Assembly: GCF_030145185.1 (NCBI RefSeq)
Contig: NZ_JAQYWB010000048.1
Coordinates: forward strand, 1 to 44,618
Length of the DNA stretch: 44,618 nt
From: Desulfoluna sp.
GTDB taxonomy: Bacteria; Desulfobacterota; Desulfobacteria; Desulfobacterales; Desulfolunaceae
Reading direction: 5' to 3'
In this document: positions 38,961 through 44,618 of the stretch, piece by piece
How positions within the stretch are numbered: the stretch's first letter is position 1
Layout: every line of letters starts with the position of its first letter
The notes under the pieces: generated by a model
Databases searched by the model: none
What the model saw: the letters and a program-made list of their open reading frames with translations, nothing else
Told to the model about the DNA's origin: nothing
Position numbers and translations under genes: made by a program

Positions 38961-41318
38961 GTGAAACAAAAAATTCTCGTCGGCCTGATGCTTCTGGCCC
39001 TGTGTCTCCCCTTGTCAGCATGGGCGGCTCCCAGACGACATTTTACCTTAGGGCTGGTGGCCGATGAAACGGGGGGGGAGATGGCAGAATTTCTGGCCAT
39101 GGTTCACCAGGAAATCAATGCTCTGGCAGGCGCCCGGTATACCTTTGTCCTGGGAGGGACCAAGGGAGGCTCCATCAACTGGAACGCTGATGAGGCTCGT
39201 TCTCTTTATCAAAAACTGGTGGACGACCCTGAGGTGGATCTTATTGTGGGCCTTGGCGTGGTGAGTTCCTCCGTCATTGCCAAGGAAGGGATCTACCCCA
39301 AGCCAGTGATAGCCGTGGGGATTATCGACTCTGAGCTCCAGGGTGTGAAAAAAAGTTCTGAAAACCGTTCGGGTGTGGAGAATCTGACCTATGTTCATTT
39401 TAACCGCTCCATTCTTCGTGACCTCACCTTTTTCCACGAGCTGGTTCCGTTCACGGAGGTGGGGATTGTGTTTGATCCTGCGGTGACGGATGTGTTGAAG
39501 GGAAAAAAGCGGACCCTTGCAAAGGCCCATCAGGGGAAATCCGGGTACCGTGTCGTCTCTTCAAACGAGGGGGTGAACGGAATTCTGGCGGAGCTCGCCG
39601 GGGTGGACGCGGTGTATATCGGGTATATGGGGGCCCAGGAATCCATGGGGCGCCCGGCGTTGGTCAAGGCCTTGAACGGGTTGAAGATCCCCACCTTTGG
39701 ATCATCAATCCGTGATGTCCGGGAAGGCATGCTGGCTGCGGCGGCTCCGGAGGGGACCATCGCTCGCATGGCCCGTCGCGTGGCCTTGAATATTGACGGG
39801 TGGGTTGGAGGAGACACGTTTTCTGACCTTCCGGTGAACCTCGACTTTAAAGAGGCACTGACCGTGAACATGGACACGGCTCGGCTCATTGGCTTCTCCC
39901 CTTCCTTTGCGGCGCTTTCCCGCGCGGAACTCCTGGGAGACCTGAAACCACCCGGAATTTTCTATACCCTCTCGGACGCAGTGACCCTTGCCCTCCTGTC
40001 CAACCATGACCTGCGGATCAACACCTTTGATGTCAAACAGGCAGAAGAGGCCGTGCGTCAGGCCGGTACCTCCTTTCTGCCTGAGGTAAAGCTCGTGGGG
40101 TCTCAATCCTTTGTGGATGAGGATGTGGCCGCGACCTCCGCGAACACCCAGGCAGAGAGAACCACCTCCGGCACGGCCAGGGTGGATCAGCTCCTCTACT
40201 CCGACGAGGCCATTGGGGCTATTGCCAGTCAGAAAGCGCTGCTGGAGGCGGAACGCTATACGCGGGATGCCTTGATCCTTGATACGGTTTTTAACACAAC
40301 AGTGGCCTTTACCGATTTACTCAAGGCCGGAACGGACGAGACGATTCAGAAGGAGAATGTGGCCCTTCTCAAGAAGAACCTGGCCATCGCCAAACAACGC
40401 GAGGCCGCAGGGGCTATCGGGCCGGGAGATACCTTCAGCTGGGAGAGTCGCCTGGCAACGGCCAGGGCCGCACTTTTTACGTCACGGGCCGCTGTCAATA
40501 TCGCATCGAGACGACTGAATCTGATCCTTGGGGTGCCTATGGATCAGGAGAGCCGGGCCCTGGATACAGGTCTTGATGCCGTGATGAACGCGAGCTACCT
40601 CGTCAAGGGTGCGGAAGGGCAAGTGACCAACCCGGCGGGTTTTGAAACCTACCTTCGATTCCTGGTGGCCGAGGCGGAGAAAAAGGCCCCGGAGCTGGCC
40701 TCCATCGAGCGAAACATAGCGGCCCTCGAGCGACGCGTGGGGGTTCTATCGCGGAAAAATTGGGTGCCGTCGGTGAGCGCGTCCGGTGCCTGGAACCGTG
40801 ATTTCGATCGACGTGGCCTGGGCTCCGACGATGGCCTTTCGTATCATAAAGAGAGCTGGAATGCCGCGGTCAATGTCACCTGGCCCCTGTTTGCCAGGGG
40901 AGAGATACGCGTCGAACTTTCCAAAGAGCGTCTCGCCCTGAGCCAGTTGGAAGAGCAGAAGCGAAAGTCTGTGAAAGCCATTGAATTATCCGTTCGTGTT
41001 GCCCTGCTTGAGACCATCACCCGGTCTATCAACCGGGAACAGGCCGTTCGGTCGGATGAGTATGCAGGAAAGAGCCTGGATATTATCGCCGACTCCTATG
41101 CCAAGGGGAGGGCCTCCCTCACCGATCTGGTGGAGGCCCAAAACGCCTCTCTTAATGCGGGCCTTGCCGCAACCAACGCCATTTACGAACAGGTCACCGC
41201 TGTCTTGAAGCTGGAGCGAGCCGTGGGGGAAATGACCCTTCTCGCCGATCCGGCCGAGATGGATGCGTTTACAACAAGGGCACGTGCGTTGTTCGATCAG
41301 GACTCAGAGACACATTAA
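38961..41318 (+). CDS. Fusion of a periplasmic substrate-binding-like domain to a TolC-family channel
   Basis: A 785-residue exported protein, about 330 residues longer than a normal TolC. A signal peptide (KQKILVGLMLLALCLPLSAWAA) leads into an ABC-type substrate-binding-like domain (about 27-325): LGLVADETGG, a DDPEVDLIVGLGVVSSS strand, PKPVIAVGIIDSELQG, VDAVYIGYMGAQ and LKIPTFGSSIRDVREG, similar to the PF04392 type. From about residue 331 (GIFYTLSDAVTLALLSNHDLR) a full outer-membrane-efflux domain follows, ending near 770. The GTG at 38961 has an AAGGAG site 8 bases upstream; the ATG 33 bases earlier has none. It begins a channel-adaptor-pump operon. The reading frame is continuous, with no sign of a stop or frameshift at the junction. 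Confidence 0.82.
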   Translation: MKQKILVGLMLLALCLPLSAWAAPRRHFTLGLVADETGGEMAEFLAMVHQEINALAGARYTFVLGGTKGGSINWNADEARSLYQKLVDDPEVDLIVGLGVVSSSVIAKEGIYPKPVIAVGIIDSELQGVKKSSENRSGVENLTYVHFNRSILRDLTFFHELVPFTEVGIVFDPAVTDVLKGKKRTLAKAHQGKSGYRVVSSNEGVNGILAELAGVDAVYIGYMGAQESMGRPALVKALNGLKIPTFGSSIRDVREGMLAAAAPEGTIARMARRVALNIDGWVGGDTFSDLPVNLDFKEALTVNMDTARLIGFSPSFAALSRAELLGDLKPPGIFYTLSDAVTLALLSNHDLRINTFDVKQAEEAVRQAGTSFLPEVKLVGSQSFVDEDVAATSANTQAERTTSGTARVDQLLYSDEAIGAIASQKALLEAERYTRDALILDTVFNTTVAFTDLLKAGTDETIQKENVALLKKNLAIAKQREAAGAIGPGDTFSWESRLATARAALFTSRAAVNIASRRLNLILGVPMDQESRALDTGLDAVMNASYLVKGAEGQVTNPAGFETYLRFLVAEAEKKAPELASIERNIAALERRVGVLSRKNWVPSVSASGAWNRDFDRRGLGSDDGLSYHKESWNAAVNVTWPLFARGEIRVELSKERLALSQLEEQKRKSVKAIELSVRVALLETITRSINREQAVRSDEYAGKSLDIIADSYAKGRASLTDLVEAQNASLNAGLAATNAIYEQVTAVLKLERAVGEMTLLADPAEMDAFTTRARALFDQDSETH

Positions 41319-41399
41319 TCCATTCGAATGGACTCCGATTATACGAAGCAATCGAATCAATACCTGCAGCCGACGGGCTGCGATCATGGGGGAAGACCT

Positions 41400-42497
41400 A
41401 TGGGTTGGAATCAGAATATCGTACGTGTGATGGCTGCAGGCCTGCTGGTTGGAATGGTCGGTTGCAGCGGTGAGAAGGCTTTGGAAATAGAGGCAATCCG
41501 ACCGGTGCGGTTCAGTGAGGTGACGAAGGCCCCGGCTCAGGTGGAGCGGCGCTTTTCCGGCATCACCCAGGCTGGCGAGGTGGTGCGCCTGAGCTTTCGC
41601 ACCGGGGGGAAGATAGAGACCTTGGAGGTGGCCGTCGGTGACACGGTGACGCGGGGTCAGGTCCTTGCCACTCTGGACAATCGTGATGCCAGGCTTAATC
41701 TCGAAAAGGCCCAGGTTGCCCTGGAGAATTCCCGTATTCAGAGTGAGAATGCCCGGTCCAACCTGGATCGAATCAGGGCCCTTTACGAAAACAACAACGA
41801 GCCGTTGAGTGAATATGAAAAGGCCCGGAATGGTTTCGCCAGTGCTTCGGCCACGTACAACGCGGACAAGCGGGGTGTCACTCTTTTGGAGCGCGATCTG
41901 GCTTATTATACCTTAGAGTCCCCCATGGCCGGGATTATCACCTCCCGTGAGGTGGAGGCCAACGAGAACGTCTCCTCGGGCCAGGTGGTGGCGGTGATTC
42001 AGTCCAGTGACTCCATCGAGGTGGAAACGGGGATCCCCGAGCTTTGGATTCCCCATATAAAAAGAGGTCAGGTGGTGAGTATTCTTTACCCCTCCATGCC
42101 GGATAAGCGTTTTGAAGGGCGGGTCACGGAAGTGGCGTTTGAGTCCGATAAAGAGACCCACACCTACCCTGTGATTCTGTCGATGGAAGGGGTGGGCGCT
42201 GAGATTCGGCCGGGGATGCCGACCTCCGTTATTTTCGAATTTGACAACAAAGAGACGGGTGCCATGCTCATTGTGCCGGTCCATGCCGTGGCCAAGGATT
42301 ATGAAGGGTACTTTCTTTATACCGTGGAAGAGACGGGCAAGGGAGAAGGGGTGGTGACGAAGCGACGCGTTACCGTCGGCAGGATGATCACCCATGGGTT
42401 TGAAATCGCAAGCGGTCTTCAGGCAGGCGAGAAGGTCGTGACGGCAGGGGTCTCGTTTCTTTCCGACGGCAAAAAAGTGAAGCTGATTTCTCATTAA
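41400..42497 (+). CDS. RND efflux periplasmic adaptor, lipoprotein
   Basis: A 365-residue AcrA/MexA-type adaptor. The signal peptide ends with a lipobox-like VGMVGC, so the protein should be lipid-anchored. The lipoyl domain (RRFSGITQAGEVVRLSF, GGKIETLEVAVGDTVTRGQ), a coiled-coil hairpin (about 95-150), LESPMAGIITSREVEANEN, and beta-barrel and membrane-proximal domains follow. The frame extends to an ATG at 41328, but the ATG at 41400 gives a proper signal peptide. It lies 81 bases after the fusion channel and 54 bases before the pump gene, all on the plus strand. Confidence 0.9.
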   Translation: MGWNQNIVRVMAAGLLVGMVGCSGEKALEIEAIRPVRFSEVTKAPAQVERRFSGITQAGEVVRLSFRTGGKIETLEVAVGDTVTRGQVLATLDNRDARLNLEKAQVALENSRIQSENARSNLDRIRALYENNNEPLSEYEKARNGFASASATYNADKRGVTLLERDLAYYTLESPMAGIITSREVEANENVSSGQVVAVIQSSDSIEVETGIPELWIPHIKRGQVVSILYPSMPDKRFEGRVTEVAFESDKETHTYPVILSMEGVGAEIRPGMPTSVIFEFDNKETGAMLIVPVHAVAKDYEGYFLYTVEETGKGEGVVTKRRVTVGRMITHGFEIASGLQAGEKVVTAGVSFLSDGKKVKLISH

Positions 42498-42551
42498 GCA
42501 TGGATCACGAGCCCCCTTGAAAAAGGGAGGGTTCCCTTCAGGATATGGCCT

Positions 42552-44618
42552 ATGATTACGAAATTTTCGATTAAAAACAGCGTGCTGGTGTATACCGTCC
42601 TGGCGATGCTCTTTCTCTCCGGACTCACCATTTTCAACAGCCTTCCCCGCGATGATATGCCGCCTTTTCTGATTCGGGTGATCAACGTGGTGACCACCTA
42701 CCCGGGGGCATCCCCTGAACGGGTGGAGAACCTCATCACCGATCCGATTGAAAAGGCGGTGCAGGAAGTGCCGGAGGTGGACTACATCAGCAGTGAGTCA
42801 CGCACCGGTATTTCCGTTGTCAACATCAGCCTTTTGGAGTCCACCACCGACTTGCAGCCCATTTTTGATCGGATCCGGCGAAAAGTGGAGGCGGTGGAAG
42901 GGGACCTTCCCGAAGGGACCACCGTGAGGATCGATGATGAACTGGGGGATGTCTTTGGGGTTATCCTGGGGGTCATCGCAGATGGCTATACCCCGGCGGA
43001 GTTGAAAAATCTGGCCGATGACGTGCGGGACGAGATGATCAAGCTGCCGGCCGTGGCCAAGGTTGAAATTCAAGGAGCCCAGGAAGAGAGGGTGTTCGTT
43101 TCCTTCTCCAACGAGCGGCTGGCGGCCATCGGCCTGTCTAAAAACCGTCTGCAGGAGATCATTTCGGCCACCAATATCGTGGTGCCCGGTGGCGATATCC
43201 TGGCCGACGGGCAGCGCATTATCCTGGAACCCACGGGGAACTTTCAGTCTCTTGAGGACCTGGCCCAGATTGTCGTCCTGTCCGAAGGCGGTCGGGTTCT
43301 CAATCTGGGAGACATCGCCGACATCACCCGGAGCTATACCGACCCCAGGAAGAGCATCGTCAAGATTAACGGGCGTGAGGGGCTGGCCATCGGTGTGAAT
43401 CTCATGGCCGGTGGCAACATTATCGATCTGGGCGCTCAGGTGGATGCCACGATGGCAGAGCTGTTAAAAAGCCTCCCCTACGGCGTGGAGATTTTTCGGG
43501 TCGCCTCCCAGGACACGGTGGTGGACAAGTCGGTGAAGGACTTTACCAGCAACCTGGTGCAGGCGGTGGTGATCGTGCTCTTGACCATGCTGGCCTTTCT
43601 GGGGCTTCGCACGGGTCTGGTGGTCGCCTCGTTGATTCCGGCCACCATGGTGACCACCCTGCTTCTCATGAGTTTTGCCGGGGTGGGACTTAATAAGGTT
43701 TCCCTGGCCTCGCTCATCATTGCCCTGGGCATGCTGGTGGACAACGCCATCGTCATGAGCGAGTCGATTCTGGTCAAGATGGAAGGGGGGGATTCCCCTG
43801 TGGATGCGGCCATCGATTCGGCCCAGGAACTCTCTATTCCCCTTTTAACCTCGTCTTTGACCACCTCGGCGGCCTTTATGGCTTTCTGGCTGGCGGAGTC
43901 GGTGCTGGGGGAGATCATGGGGCAGATTTTTGTTGTGTTGACCATTGCCCTTCTCTGTTCCTGGGTGTTGACTCTATCCATGGTGGCCCTGCTCTGCATC
44001 AAAGTGATCAGAGTGAGCGCGGCAAGCGAAAAGGTGGGTTTGTTTACCCGGTTTGCGGGCCGGTATCGGTTGTTTTTGGAGGGAAGCCTCAAGCGTCCCT
44101 GGCTGACCATCGGGGTGATTGTGTCGATTTTCGTGGTTTGTCTCGGGATGTTTCGGTTTATCCCTTTTGTTTTTATGGCGCCGAGCGATCGGCCTTTGGT
44201 GACGGCGAATATTGAGCTGCCCATTGGCTCGGATATTGAACGTACCGAGGCGATTGTTGCGGGCATCAACGCCTTTATCAAGGCGAATCTTCTCCCTGAA
44301 GAGCCGGGCGAAGAGGGGGTCGTGAGTTGGTCCACCTACACCGGGGAAGGCGCGCCCAAATATGATTTGGGGTATACCGCTCCGGAGTCGAGCCCCAACA
44401 GTGCTCACATTCTCATCAACACCACTTCTGATGAAATCAATACCCCGATCATCGAGAAGGTTCAGGACTATCTTCTCAGCACCTGGCCGGACGTTAAATA
44501 CAAGGTGTCCCGGCTCGTGAGCGGCGGGGGCTCCGCAGATCCGGTGGCGATTCGGATTACCGGTCGAGATGCGGAGGCCTTGTCCCGGATTGCCGAAGAG
44601 GTTAAGACACAGCTGGCC
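42552..44618 (+). CDS. RND efflux pump inner-membrane permease, partial (3' end outside window)
   Basis: The first 689 codons of an AcrB-type pump of about 1000 residues. TM1 and the first porter subdomains (TYPGASPERVENLITDPIE) are typical. TM4 reads ALGMLVDNAIVMSES with D397, a DN variant of the HAE motif, and the large second-half periplasmic loop has begun by the window edge. It is the last visible gene of the fusion-channel/adaptor/pump operon, starting 54 bases after the adaptor with a weak AGGAT site. It is only distantly similar to the pump at 29412-32549, so the two systems are not a recent duplication. Substrate unknown. Confidence 0.92.
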   Translation, partial: MITKFSIKNSVLVYTVLAMLFLSGLTIFNSLPRDDMPPFLIRVINVVTTYPGASPERVENLITDPIEKAVQEVPEVDYISSESRTGISVVNISLLESTTDLQPIFDRIRRKVEAVEGDLPEGTTVRIDDELGDVFGVILGVIADGYTPAELKNLADDVRDEMIKLPAVAKVEIQGAQEERVFVSFSNERLAAIGLSKNRLQEIISATNIVVPGGDILADGQRIILEPTGNFQSLEDLAQIVVLSEGGRVLNLGDIADITRSYTDPRKSIVKINGREGLAIGVNLMAGGNIIDLGAQVDATMAELLKSLPYGVEIFRVASQDTVVDKSVKDFTSNLVQAVVIVLLTMLAFLGLRTGLVVASLIPATMVTTLLLMSFAGVGLNKVSLASLIIALGMLVDNAIVMSESILVKMEGGDSPVDAAIDSAQELSIPLLTSSLTTSAAFMAFWLAESVLGEIMGQIFVVLTIALLCSWVLTLSMVALLCIKVIRVSAASEKVGLFTRFAGRYRLFLEGSLKRPWLTIGVIVSIFVVCLGMFRFIPFVFMAPSDRPLVTANIELPIGSDIERTEAIVAGINAFIKANLLPEEPGEEGVVSWSTYTGEGAPKYDLGYTAPESSPNSAHILINTTSDEINTPIIEKVQDYLLSTWPDVKYKVSRLVSGGGSADPVAIRITGRDAEALSRIAEEVKTQLA

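Overview
The window looks like part of the chromosome of a Gram-negative anaerobe, most likely a sulfate-reducing deltaproteobacterium (Desulfobacterota, Desulfobacterales-like). The reasons are a GlcF-type CCG/Fe-S protein, an EFR1-type flavodoxin/ferredoxin, a fatty-acyl-CoA synthetase and a thiolase, lipoprotein and beta-barrel outer-membrane genes, GC-rich DNA, and an intergenic repeat with a GCCTCCGGCGGC core that I recall from deltaproteobacterial genomes. I cannot name the species from sequence alone. No tRNA, rRNA, CRISPR array or transposase gene was seen.

Layout. 1-3078 (minus): the start of an acyl-CoA synthetase (cut by the window edge), a small alpha/beta hydrolase and RNase D. 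3506-10360 (plus): thrS, a VanZ-like membrane protein, a DHH-family phosphoesterase overlapping a GlcF-like Fe-S protein, a DtxR/FeoA-type metalloregulator, a strong terminator and a cysteine-rich DUF2325 protein. 10512-12386 (minus): trmB and a THUMP RNA methyltransferase. 12773-13540 (plus): a secreted DUF2135-like protein. 13693-24399 (minus): a VWA/MoxR pair, an EFR1 ferredoxin, trmO-recX (overlapping), two paralogous Roadblock-like proteins, pepF and a CDF metal transporter. 24643-26452 (minus): a thiolase and a tiny membrane protein. 26851-27243 (plus): a small secreted protein. 27330-28091 (minus): an EEP-family hydrolase.

The most interesting part is 28231-44618, which holds two RND export systems facing opposite ways. 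On the minus strand, anti-sigma factor, Spy/CpxP/CnrX-like periplasmic sensor and ECF sigma factor are followed by TolC-type channel, adaptor and RND pump, then a DUF2860-like barrel. This order (Y-X-H-C-B-A) is that of the cnr nickel/cobalt resistance locus of Cupriavidus, but the pump carries the double-aspartate TM4 signature of drug/hydrophobe (HAE-type) pumps. On the plus strand a second channel-adaptor-pump set begins with an unusual protein in which a periplasmic substrate-binding-protein-like domain is fused to the N-terminus of a TolC channel. The second pump runs off the window.

The second theme is a dispersed intergenic repeat, present in at least eight full or partial copies between 13.6 and 35.5 kb. 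It sits against minus-strand gene ends, forms a 220-bp tandem duplication near 16.8-17.2 kb, and occurs as inverted pairs inside two intervals where an operon would be expected (moxR-VWA, and ECF sigma-TolC). All product names rest on reading motifs by eye; no database search was possible.
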